Shown here piece by piece: positions 32,646 to 38,986 of a DNA stretch of 38,986 bases. The translations under genes and the position numbers were made by a program. Below the pieces are notes generated by a model, which was given only the letters and a program-made list of their open reading frames with translations, was not told the origin of the DNA and made no database searches. Position 1 is the stretch's first letter; every line of letters begins with the position of its first letter. Source of the DNA: Myxococcota bacterium (GTDB taxonomy: Bacteria; Myxococcota_A; UBA9160; UBA6930); NCBI GenBank assembly GCA_028277885.1, contig JANQFK010000083.1, forward strand, positions 1-38,986. Direction: 5' to 3'.

Positions 32646-33400
32646 GCGGATCCAAGACGAGCGCATCCCGGCGGGCTCGGGTGGTGCTGGCCGGCTCCGT
32701 GCTGGGGATGCTGCTGGCCGGCTCGGGCTGCGCCACCGGGCCGAACCGCGTGCCCCACGACCCCCTCGAGCCCATGAACCGGGGCATCTTCTGGTTCAAC
32801 GAGCAGCTCGACCGCTGGATCCTCGAGCCCGTGGCCATCGGCTACGACTTCGTGCTGCCCGAGCGCGCCCAGGACAGCGTCGGGAACTTCTTCGACAACC
32901 TGCGCTTCCCGGTGGTGCTCGCCAACGACGTCCTCCAGGGCAAGCTGCGCCAGGCGGGCGTGGACGTGGGCCGCTTCGGCATCAACACCACCGTGGGCAT
33001 CCTGGGCCTGTTCGATCCGGCCACGGGCTGGGGCCTCGAGGCCAGCGACGAGGACTTCGGCCAGACCCTGGGCCGCTGGGGGGTCGGCCCCGGCCCCTAC
33101 CTGGTGATCCCCATCTTCGGCCCCTCGGGGCTGAGGGACCTGCTGGCCACCCCCGTGGACGGGGTTTTCAGCGTGGTCAACTACGTGGTCGACACCCCCA
33201 TCGTGCTGGGCGCCCGGGGCCTCCAGGCCATCAACACCCGGGCCCGGTTCCTCGAGGAGGTCCGCGAGAACCGCAAGATGGCGTTCGACTACTATGTCTT
33301 CATCCGCGACGCCTACCGCGACCTGCGCCAGAATCAGGTGGAGGACGGAGCCGGAAGTCGCGACGACGAGGACGACCTGTACTTCCCGGAGCCCCAGTGA
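32642..33400 (+). CDS. mlaA: Outer-membrane lipoprotein MlaA (VacJ)
   Basis: A 252-residue lipoprotein with lipobox LLAGSGC and the MlaA signature DPLEPMNRGIFWFNEQLD. Further hallmarks are GVDVGRFGINTTVGILGLFD, DEDFGQTLGRWGVGPGPYLVIP and FGPSGLRD. It removes phospholipids from the outer leaflet of the outer membrane and passes them to MlaC. In Escherichia coli it is encoded far from the other mla genes; here it sits inside the operon. It starts in an ATGA overlap with mlaD and ends in a GTGA overlap with mlaC. Confidence 0.94.
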   Translation: MSGSKTSASRRARVVLAGSVLGMLLAGSGCATGPNRVPHDPLEPMNRGIFWFNEQLDRWILEPVAIGYDFVLPERAQDSVGNFFDNLRFPVVLANDVLQGKLRQAGVDVGRFGINTTVGILGLFDPATGWGLEASDEDFGQTLGRWGVGPGPYLVIPIFGPSGLRDLLATPVDGVFSVVNYVVDTPIVLGARGLQAINTRARFLEEVRENRKMAFDYYVFIRDAYRDLRQNQVEDGAGSRDDEDDLYFPEPQ

Positions 33401-34104
33401 GACGAGCCAGACGAGTCAGACGAGCCCTCCCCCTGCTCGGTGCCCTCGCGGCCGCCCTGCCCCTGGCCGTCGCGATCCACGCCCACGCCGCCATCGCGGA
33501 GTCCCTCACCCCGCGCCAGGTGATCCAGCAGACCGCCGACGAGGTGCTGGCCGTGCTGGCCCGCAAGGAGCTGCCCCTCGAGGAGCGCCGGGCCCTCATC
33601 CAGGAGATCGCGGACTCCCGCTTCGACGCCGAGACCATCTCGCGCCTCGTGCTCGCGAGGCACTGGCGACGCTTCACGCCGGCCCAGCGCGAGACCTTCA
33701 TCGCCGAGATGAAGCGCCACATCGTGGTGAACTACGGCGACCGCATCGACCGCTACGACCAGGAGGGCGTCGAGGTCCTGGGCGAGCGGCCCGAGGCCCG
33801 GGGCGACGTCACGGTGCGCACCCGCATCACGGGCGGGGACGGCGACGGCCTGGCCGTCGACTACCGCCTGCGCCAGCGCGAAGGTCGCTGGTACGTGATC
33901 GACGTGGTGGTCGAGGGCGTGAGCGTGCTGAAGAGCTACCGCTCCCAGTTCCAGGAGATCCTGGCCTCGGGCTCCCCGGAGCAGCTGCTCCAGCAGCTCC
34001 GCGAGAAGAACGACGCGGCGGCCGCGGCCGCGAACTCGCCCGCTTCCCGGGAGGCCGAGGAGCAGTCGAACCCGCCCGACGTCGCCGAGCCCGCCGCGAG
34101 CTGA
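33397..34104 (+). CDS. mlaC: Periplasmic phospholipid carrier MlaC
   Basis: A 235-residue protein with an N-terminal signal peptide (RRALPLLGALAAALPLAVA) and the MlaC domain: SLTPRQVIQQTADEVLAVL, LVLARHWRRFTPAQRETFI, and IDVVVEGVSVLKSYRSQF near the C-terminus. It ferries phospholipid between MlaA and MlaFED. The Ala/Glu-rich tail after about residue 205 is not conserved in the family. GTG 33397 overlaps the mlaA stop. No mlaB-like STAS gene follows, so the operon is mlaFEDAC. Confidence 0.93.
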   Translation: MRRARRVRRALPLLGALAAALPLAVAIHAHAAIAESLTPRQVIQQTADEVLAVLARKELPLEERRALIQEIADSRFDAETISRLVLARHWRRFTPAQRETFIAEMKRHIVVNYGDRIDRYDQEGVEVLGERPEARGDVTVRTRITGGDGDGLAVDYRLRQREGRWYVIDVVVEGVSVLKSYRSQFQEILASGSPEQLLQQLREKNDAAAAAANSPASREAEEQSNPPDVAEPAAS

Positions 34105-34110
34105 CCCCGC

Positions 34111-34680
34111 TCAGCCCTCCTGCGCCGGGAACCCCTCGGCGCCCGGCTCCAGCTGCACGCCGAAGCTGTTGAGCGCCATGGAGACCAGGTTGTACTGGCC
34201 CACGGTGAAGACCAGGTCCATCACCTGGAGCCGGTCGAGGTGCGCCTCGAGCTCCTTCCAGGTGGCGTCGGAGACGAAGGCGTCGGCGTGGAGCTCGTCC
34301 GTGGCGCGCAGCAGGGCCGCCTCGAGGGGGCTCCAGCCCGCGGCCTCGGGCCCGTCGCACACCCGCGCCACCTCCTCCTCGGAGACACCCGACGCCAGCG
34401 CGATGGCCCGGTGCTGGGCGAACTCGTACTCGGCCCGGCACAGCCAGCCGATGCGCAGGATCACCAGCTCGCGCTCGCGCGGCGGGAGCGTCGAGTGCGC
34501 GAGCACGTGGTTGCCGAACACGAGCCAACGCTTCAGCAGCTTCGGGTGATGGCCCAGGGTCCGGAAGATGTTGAGCAGCGGGCGCTGGCTGCGCTCCGCC
34601 ATGGGGCCCAGGACTTCGCGAGCGTCGTCGCTCCAGTCGGAGTCTTCGAGGGGCGGGATCCGCGGCGTGTCGAGGCGCAT
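34111..34680 (-). CDS. Carboxymuconolactone decarboxylase-like (AhpD-fold) protein
   Basis: A 189-residue helical protein of the CMD family. The signature region is LPPRERELVILRIGWLCRAE followed by YEFAQHRAIALASGVSEEEV. In place of the ExxxCxxCxxxH redox motif of AhpD it has EYEFAQH, with no Cys pair, so a peroxidase role is unlikely; a decarboxylase-like or other role is possible. ATG 34680 has GGAG upstream and a TAGCAT box about 30 bases before it. It is convergent with mlaC and divergent from the hydrolase at 34771. Confidence 0.84.
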   Translation of the reverse strand: MRLDTPRIPPLEDSDWSDDAREVLGPMAERSQRPLLNIFRTLGHHPKLLKRWLVFGNHVLAHSTLPPRERELVILRIGWLCRAEYEFAQHRAIALASGVSEEEVARVCDGPEAAGWSPLEAALLRATDELHADAFVSDATWKELEAHLDRLQVMDLVFTVGQYNLVSMALNSFGVQLEPGAEGFPAQEG

Positions 34681-34770
34681 GGGGACTCCATTCGAAGGGG
34701 ACGCCGGGATGCTATCGCAGGAGCGGCGCGGCGCGGCGCCGCAGTGACGGGCCGTGTATCTTCGTCCTTC

Positions 34771-35694
34771 ATGCCCTCCCCTTCCCACCGGCCTCCCGAG
34801 TACCCCGGCGCCGTCGCTCCCGAGCGCCAGCGCCGCATCTCGAGCGGTGGCGTCGAGATCCAGACCCACGAGTGGGGCGACCCCGACGCGCCGCCGGTGG
34901 TGCTGTGCCACGGCATGTTCGACCACGGCCGGGGCTTCGACCTGCTGGCCCCGTACCTGGCCGAGCGCTTCCGCGTGGTGGCCCTCGACGCCCGGGGCCA
35001 CGGCGACTCCGACTGGGCCGACGCCTACACCTGGCACGCGGATCTCGCCGACGTCGCCGCGGTGCTGGCCTCCCTGGGCCGGCCCGCGCACCTGGTGGGC
35101 CACAGCAAGGGCGGCGGCCAGGCCACCGACACCGCCACCTCGGTGCCCGAGCGGGTGCGCCAGCTCGTGAACATCGACGGCTTCGGTCCGCCGCCCGAGG
35201 GCTTCATCCCGCCCGGGCGCGAGGGCTTCGAGGGCACGCGCATGGAGCGCTTCCGGATGTTCCTCGACCGCCGCCGCCGCGCCTCGAACGGCGCCGCCTG
35301 GCGCCCCTACGCGGGCCTCGAGGACCTGGTCGAGCGGCGCCAGGCCCAGAACCCGCGGCTCACCCGGGAGTGGCTGCGCTACTTCCTGTGGCACGGCTCC
35401 CGCGAGGTCGAGGGCGGCTGGGTGTGGAAGGCGGACCCGCTGGCGCCCCAGGGCTTTGGCCCCTGGAAGCCCGAGTGGATCGGTCCCGGCTGGCGCGCCC
35501 TCGAGGTTCCCATGCTGGCGGTGATCGGCTCCGAGCTCGACACCTGGGGCCCGCTGCCGGAGCCGATCCTGGCCGAGCGCCTCTCGAACGTGAAGCAGCT
35601 CGAGCGCGCCACGGTGGAGGGCACCGGTCACTTCGTCCACATGGAGAAGCCGAAGGAGACCGCCGCGCTCCTGCTCGAGTTCCTGGAGCGCTGA
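34771..35694 (+). CDS. Alpha/beta hydrolase
   Basis: A 307-residue hydrolase with a complete catalytic set: HGMFDHGRGF oxyanion region, nucleophile S112 in VGHSKGGGQA, an acid in IGSELDTWG and a catalytic His in GTGHFVHMEKPKETA. No signal peptide. ATG 34771 lies eight bases after a TATCTT box (34757-34762), so it is probably translated from a near-leaderless mRNA. Its stop shares a base with the ATG of the next gene (TGATG). The substrate is unknown. Confidence 0.86.
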   Translation: MPSPSHRPPEYPGAVAPERQRRISSGGVEIQTHEWGDPDAPPVVLCHGMFDHGRGFDLLAPYLAERFRVVALDARGHGDSDWADAYTWHADLADVAAVLASLGRPAHLVGHSKGGGQATDTATSVPERVRQLVNIDGFGPPPEGFIPPGREGFEGTRMERFRMFLDRRRRASNGAAWRPYAGLEDLVERRQAQNPRLTREWLRYFLWHGSREVEGGWVWKADPLAPQGFGPWKPEWIGPGWRALEVPMLAVIGSELDTWGPLPEPILAERLSNVKQLERATVEGTGHFVHMEKPKETAALLLEFLER

Positions 35695-36326
35695 TGGAGA
35701 CGCGGCTGCGCCACGCCCGCATCGAGGTCACGCTGCACCGGCTGCGCGAGGGAGAGGGCACGCCGCTGCTGCTGCTCCACGCCCTGCGCGGCAGCAGCGC
35801 CGACTGGGGCGCGGGCCCGGACTGGCCCGGTCCGGTCCACGCCCTCGACTTCTCGGGCCACGGGGCCTCGGACTGGGTGCACGGCGGCGTCTACTACCCC
35901 GAGCTGCTGGCCGCCGACGCCGACATCGCCCTCGCCGAGCTGCACGAGGCCGTCCTCGCCGGCGCCGGCCTCGGCGCCTACGTGGCCCTGCTGCTCGCCG
36001 GCGGCCGCTCCGAGCGCATCCCCGGCGTGGTGCTGCTGCCCGGCGAGGGCCTCGCCGGCGGCGGCGCGGCGCCGCGCTTCGACGGCCGCGACCGCAGCCT
36101 CGATCCCGTGGCGCCCGCCCCCGAGGCCACCACGGATCCCCACCTCGAGTTCTGCGACCAGGACCTGCGCCCGGTCGACTACGCGGTGGACTTCGCCGAG
36201 AACGCGCGCCGCGTGGTGCTCGTCGAGGACGGCACCCCGCGCCCGCCGTGGTGGGAGGTGGCCCGCGGCGCGCCGGGCTCCGAGGCCGCGCCGGACCTGG
36301 AGAGCGCGCTGCGCAAGCTGGCCTAG
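35694..36326 (+). CDS. Degenerate alpha/beta hydrolase-fold protein (no Ser nucleophile)
   Basis: A 210-residue relative of the preceding hydrolase, shorter by nearly a third. The N-terminal part keeps the fold (LLLLHALRGSSADWG, HALDFSGHGASDWV), but the nucleophile elbow reads LAGAGLGAYVAL, with Gly at position 92 where Ser is expected. No cap domain and no C-terminal catalytic His are seen. The gene is intact and translationally coupled (TGATG), so it is probably a non-catalytic partner rather than debris. Its stop overlaps the stop of the convergent gene at 36323. Confidence 0.75.
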   Translation: METRLRHARIEVTLHRLREGEGTPLLLLHALRGSSADWGAGPDWPGPVHALDFSGHGASDWVHGGVYYPELLAADADIALAELHEAVLAGAGLGAYVALLLAGGRSERIPGVVLLPGEGLAGGGAAPRFDGRDRSLDPVAPAPEATTDPHLEFCDQDLRPVDYAVDFAENARRVVLVEDGTPRPPWWEVARGAPGSEAAPDLESALRKLA

Positions 36327-36643
36327 GAGCGCGGCAGCGGTCGCAGCGACCGGAACACCGCCGCGTCCGGGTCCACGCCGCGCACCTCGAGCCGCAGCCG
36401 CCCCGGCGCCGCGCCCGGGCCGTGCACGAACGCGATGCTCGAGCAGCACTCGCGCTCCAGCGCCACCAGCCGCTCGAGCTTCTCCCGGAGGCCCGGCGCC
36501 TCGGCGAGCTCCCAGGCGAGGCAGCGCTCGCCGCGCTCGGTCGCGACGGCGTGGACCAGGATCTGGCTCCGCACCCAGGCCAGCCGCTCGGAGAGGCCGG
36601 CCTCGGGGAGCAGGCAGACCTCGGCGGGATCGACGCGGTCCAT
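36323..36643 (-). CDS. Small di-cysteine protein, target of the adjacent MerR regulator
   Basis: A 106-residue soluble protein. The key segment is LVALERECCSSIAFVHGPG, with neighbouring Cys at 66 and 67; other Cys are at 10 and 41. To my recollection, small proteins with an ERECC-type motif often lie beside MerR-type regulators. A metal- or thiol-reactive compound may be the ligand; this is inferred. ATG 36643 lies six bases after the -10 box of a MerR-type promoter, so the mRNA should be leaderless. Confidence 0.76.
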   Translation of the reverse strand: MDRVDPAEVCLLPEAGLSERLAWVRSQILVHAVATERGERCLAWELAEAPGLREKLERLVALERECCSSIAFVHGPGAAPGRLRLEVRGVDPDAAVFRSLRPLPRS

Positions 36644-36649
36644 GCCGGG

Positions 36650-36680
36650 AGCCTAGGACTTGAACCGCACTTCAAGTCAA
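36650..36680 (-). promoter_or_regulatory. MerR-type promoter/operator with 19-bp spacer
   Basis: On the minus strand a -35 TTGACT (plus 36675-36680) and a -10 TAGGCT (plus 36650-36655) are separated by exactly 19 bases, the overlong spacer that MerR-family activators untwist. Between them lies the dyad GACTTGAA-N6-TTCAAGTC (36657-36678, 8-bp arms). The start codon of the small di-cysteine gene begins six bases after the -10. The upstream gene on the same strand encodes the MerR regulator. Confidence 0.85.
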
Positions 36681-36688
36681 GGGTCGGA

Positions 36689-37066
36689 TCAGGAGCGCAG
36701 GGCGCGCGAGCACGCCTCCAGGCTGGGGCACTCGCAGCGCGCCACGGCCTCGAGGACGCGCAGCATGCGCTCCACCTCGGCCCGGCGCTCCTCCAGCTCC
36801 GCGACCTTGCGCTCGGCCAGGGCCCGCCAGCGGGCTCCGGGAGGCGTGCGCCGCGTGAAGCCCCGCAGCAGGGTCTGGATCTCCGCCACCGTGAAGCCCG
36901 CCGCCTTGGCGACGCCGATCAACGCCAGCCGATCGAGGATGGCTTCGTCGTAGACCCGCCGGCCGCCGCGCCGCGGGGCCCGGGGGATCAGCCCCTCCCG
37001 CTCGTAGTAGCGGATCGCCGAAGCCGCGATCCCGGCGCGCGCCGCCACCTCGCCGATGCTCAGCAC
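36689..37066 (-). CDS. MerR family transcriptional regulator with C-terminal Cys cluster
   Basis: A 125-residue regulator. The winged helix is at the N-terminus (LSIGEVAARAGIAASAIRYYEREGLI), followed by GFTVAEIQTLL and a long dimerisation helix (AERKVAELEERRAEVERMLRVL). The C-terminal sensor region has C111, C113 and C119 (CECPSLEAC), a metal- or redox-sensing layout, though not the four-Cys cluster of SoxR. GTG 37066 lies six bases after a TAGCCT box (plus-strand 37073-37078), again suggesting a leaderless mRNA. Its target is most likely the gene at 36323-36643. Confidence 0.88.
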   Translation of the reverse strand: MLSIGEVAARAGIAASAIRYYEREGLIPRAPRRGGRRVYDEAILDRLALIGVAKAAGFTVAEIQTLLRGFTRRTPPGARWRALAERKVAELEERRAEVERMLRVLEAVARCECPSLEACSRALRS

Positions 37067-37095
37067 GGGGAAAGGCTACCGGCCGCGGGGGTTGC

Positions 37096-37111
37096 TGTGA
37101 ACTGCTTCACA
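37096..37111. promoter_or_regulatory. CRP/FNR-type operator palindrome, site 3
   Basis: TGTGA-ACTGCT-TCACA, both half-sites perfect. Its centre (37103.5) lies 33 bases before the centre of a GATACT -10 box (37134-37139), which places it near -41.5/-42.5, the class II position for a CRP-family activator of the patatin gene. It also lies 30 bases upstream of the divergent merR-type start. Confidence 0.66.
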
Positions 37112-37133
37112 CCGCTCCGGCTCCCTTCCGCGC

Positions 37134-37155
37134 GATACTCCCGCCATCGGGAGGG
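37134..37155 (+). promoter_or_regulatory. -10 box and strong ribosome site before the patatin open frame
   Basis: GATACT at 37134-37139 is followed by a GGGAGGG ribosome site at 37149-37155. The latter precedes a CTG at 37162 in another frame, not the ATG at 37238, which has its own weaker GGGAG. This suggests that the protein may start upstream of the ATG (see the finding on a shifted frame). Confidence 0.5.
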
Positions 37156-37237
37156 TGCCTCCTGGGCTACGGGAAGAAGACGGACGACCCGTCGAACCCG
37201 CCCCGCACCCTCGACCTCGACAGCTGGGAGATCGGGC

Positions 37238-38383
37238 ATGGGAGGGACCCTCCTCGAGCGTCTGCGGGCCCCGGGACCCAAACGCATCCTGTCCCTCGAC
37301 GGGGGCGGCATCCGAGGCTGCACCACGATCGGGTTCCTGGAAGAGATCGAGACCATCGTGCAAGGGCGGATGGGCCCCGAGGCGACGCTGGCCGACTACT
37401 TCGACCTGATCGGCGGGACCAGCACGGGTGCCATCATCGCGACGCTGCTCGCGCTCGGGAAGCCCGTCGAGTACGTCAAGCAGCGCTACCTGGAGCTCGG
37501 GCCGAGGGTCTTCTCGAAGCCCACGCGGTGGGCACGCGTGCCCTGGATCGGGAAGAAGCTCTTCACCGCCTGGTCGGTCAAGCCGCTCGAGACGGAGGCC
37601 AAGAGGCTCCTGTCAGAGAAGACGACCCTGGGCTCTCCCTCCGTGAAGACGGGCCTCTGCATCGTGGCCAAGCGCGCCGACACGTTCAGCACCTGGCCCT
37701 GCATCAACCACCCGGACGGGCAGTTCTACGCCCACAACGCGGACATTCCGCTCTGGAAGCTGGTGCGCGCCAGCTCGGCGGCACCCACCTACTTCCGGCC
37801 CATCCGGATCGACGTCGGCCCGCTCGGGAGACCCGAGGACGGCGTGTTCATCGATGGAGGCGTCAGCCTCGCGAACAATCCGGCGCTCCAGCTCTTCCTG
37901 GTGGCGACGCTGAAGGGCTTCCCGTTCCACTGGAAGGCCGGCGAAGACCAGCTGCTGCTGGTGTCGGTGGGGACCGGACGCTGGGAGAACCGGCTGGACG
38001 AGGACGAGGTCCTCGCCTCGGAGAACCTCTACTGGGCCCAGAACGTGCCGAGCCTGCTGATGGCCGACGCCAGCGAGCACAACGAGCTGATGCTCCAGTA
38101 CCTGTCGGCCTCGCCCACGGCACGCACCATCGACCGCGAGGTCGGCGACCTGGATGGCGACCTGCTCGGGGGCCAGAGCCAGCTCTCCTACGTACGCTAC
38201 GACGCCGTGCTGGAGAAGGAGGCGCTGGCGAAGCTGGGAGAGGCCGTGGACGACGGGGAGCTCGAGTCCCTGAGGGAGATGAGCGTCGGCACCAACGCCG
38301 AGCGCCTCTACGCGATCGGGAGCCGGGCCGCGCCCCTCCAGGTTCGCGAGGAGCACTTCGCTCCCCACTTCGACCCGAGCTGA
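37238..38383 (+). CDS. Patatin-like phospholipase
   Basis: A 381-residue patatin-family acyl hydrolase. The oxyanion motif DGGGIRG is at 21-27, the nucleophile is S62 in GGTSTGAIIA and the catalytic Asp is D207 in FIDGGVSLANNPAL. This subgroup cleaves phospholipid acyl chains and occurs both as a secreted toxin and as a defence effector; no signal peptide or partner nucleotidyltransferase is seen here. ATG 37238 gives the complete catalytic domain (GGGIRG begins near residue 22). Upstream, in a different frame, 37162-37240 codes for a plausible N-terminal extension. A CRP-type site controls the promoter. Base composition looks nearer to the 22-27 kb genes than to its neighbours. Confidence 0.9.
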   Translation: MGGTLLERLRAPGPKRILSLDGGGIRGCTTIGFLEEIETIVQGRMGPEATLADYFDLIGGTSTGAIIATLLALGKPVEYVKQRYLELGPRVFSKPTRWARVPWIGKKLFTAWSVKPLETEAKRLLSEKTTLGSPSVKTGLCIVAKRADTFSTWPCINHPDGQFYAHNADIPLWKLVRASSAAPTYFRPIRIDVGPLGRPEDGVFIDGGVSLANNPALQLFLVATLKGFPFHWKAGEDQLLLVSVGTGRWENRLDEDEVLASENLYWAQNVPSLLMADASEHNELMLQYLSASPTARTIDREVGDLDGDLLGGQSQLSYVRYDAVLEKEALAKLGEAVDDGELESLREMSVGTNAERLYAIGSRAAPLQVREEHFAPHFDPS

Positions 38384-38391
38384 TCCACGCC

Positions 38392-38986
38392 TCAGCGACC
38401 CGGGCGCGTGGCCACGAACAGGTAGCGGTTCAGGCTGAAGAACCAGGCGCCCTGGCGGGCCAGGGCGTGCAGGTCCTCGGCCCAGGCGTCGGCGTCGATC
38501 TGGGTCACGTCCCCGTGGCCCGGCACGAAGGCGTGGATCGCGCGCAGGATGCCGGCGCTGTAGGAGTGCTCGTGGTAGTCGGGGTTGAGGATCGGGATCA
38601 CCTCGCGCTGCTGGACCTGGAAGCCGGCCTCGCGCAGGCGCGGCGTCAGGGTGGCGGGCAGGTGGGGATCGGCGAGGTGGTCGTCCCAGGCCTCGAGGAT
38701 GCGCCGGGTGCGCTCGCGGTCGCTGGTGTTCCAGACCAGGCTGTCCCAGTCCGTGTCGAGGATGAACGCCGAGGCGCCGGGCTTGAGCACGCGATGGAGC
38801 TCCGCAAGCGCGCTCTTCATGTCGGCCACGTACTCGTAGACCTGGGTCGAGACGGCAGCGTCGATGCTCTGGTCCTCGCAGGGCAGCGCCAGGGCGTCGC
38901 CGACCTCGAAGCGCGCCTGCGCGAGGCCGCGCTCCTCGCAGCGCGCCCGGGCCATGGCCACCATGGCGTCGCTGCGGTCCACGCCG
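38392..38986 (-). CDS. Class I SAM-dependent methyltransferase, 5' end outside the window
   Basis: A partial gene of at least 197 codons reading in from the right edge. The visible part has the later Rossmann strands of a Methyltransf_11 protein: FEVGDALALPCEDQSIDAAV, then a Tyr-rich VSTQVYEYVADM, LHRVLKPGASAFILDTDWDS and a C-terminal segment GAWFFSLNRYLFVATRPG. The SAM-binding glycine motif must lie beyond the window, so the start is missing. It may methylate a small molecule. It is convergent with the patatin gene. Confidence 0.84.
   Translation of the reverse strand, partial: GVDRSDAMVAMARARCEERGLAQARFEVGDALALPCEDQSIDAAVSTQVYEYVADMKSALAELHRVLKPGASAFILDTDWDSLVWNTSDRERTRRILEAWDDHLADPHLPATLTPRLREAGFQVQQREVIPILNPDYHEHSYSAGILRAIHAFVPGHGDVTQIDADAWAEDLHALARQGAWFFSLNRYLFVATRPGR

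Noticed and set aside
37238..38383. Patatin as the effector of a CBASS defence operon
   Set aside because: No CD-NTase, ubiquitin-like or HORMA/TRIP13 gene is present within the window.
1..38986. tRNA, rRNA or CRISPR features
   Set aside because: No cloverleaf, rRNA segment or regularly spaced direct repeat was seen on reading either strand.

Overview
This is a very GC-rich window in which nearly every codon ends in G or C, with about 38 protein genes packed end to end. No rRNA, tRNA, CRISPR array, transposase or integrase was seen. The complete Mla lipid-transport operon (MlaF, E, D, A, C) implies an outer membrane. Two acyl-CoA dehydrogenases, an SDR, an amidase, aldehyde dehydrogenase, epoxide hydrolase-like and diiron genes suggest an aerobic heterotroph that processes lipids and other organic compounds. 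A deltaproteobacterial, myxobacterial or related soil or marine lineage would fit, but this is inferred from gene content, not from a marker gene.

Layout. Positions 1-268 hold no gene but an unusually dense set of perfect stem-loops. Positions 269-8838 carry OsmC, a VKOR-DsbA fusion, a PM20D1-like M20 peptidase with an amidohydrolase, a YbaK-type deacylase, an aldo/keto reductase coupled to an LLM-class flavin monooxygenase, and a Gfo/Idh/MocA oxidoreductase. Positions 8842-12918 carry an aldehyde dehydrogenase and a three-gene operon of a small acidic protein plus two glycosyltransferase/TPR proteins. Positions 13103-20002 carry SDR and amidase, a two-subunit acyl-CoA dehydrogenase, a YdjM-like membrane protein and a ferritin-like diiron protein. 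Positions 20004-21741 hold an epoxide hydrolase-like enzyme divergent from a second metal-binding helical protein.

Positions 21826-27693 look different. They hold an unknown lipoprotein, a cell-wall amidase without a signal peptide, and a three-gene operon of a large helical-repeat protein, a lipoprotein and a membrane protein of an uncharacterised family. A CRP-type palindrome (TGTGA-N6-TCACA) lies at each edge of the lipoprotein/amidase pair. A third copy lies in the promoter of a patatin-like phospholipase gene at 37.2 kb. The three sites are nearly identical in their central bases as well. This suggests one regulon that joins cell-wall-cutting, lipid-cutting and membrane components; it is the best candidate here for an undescribed system.

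The rest comprises an alpha/beta hydrolase and DUF547 pair, a DMT transporter, mlaFEDAC, a carboxymuconolactone decarboxylase-like protein, an active and a degenerate alpha/beta hydrolase in tandem, a MerR regulator with a small di-cysteine target gene behind a textbook 19-bp-spacer promoter, the patatin, and a methyltransferase cut by the window end. Many promoters share a TANNCT -10 element, and several place the start codon 6-8 bases after it, so leaderless or near-leaderless mRNAs appear common.
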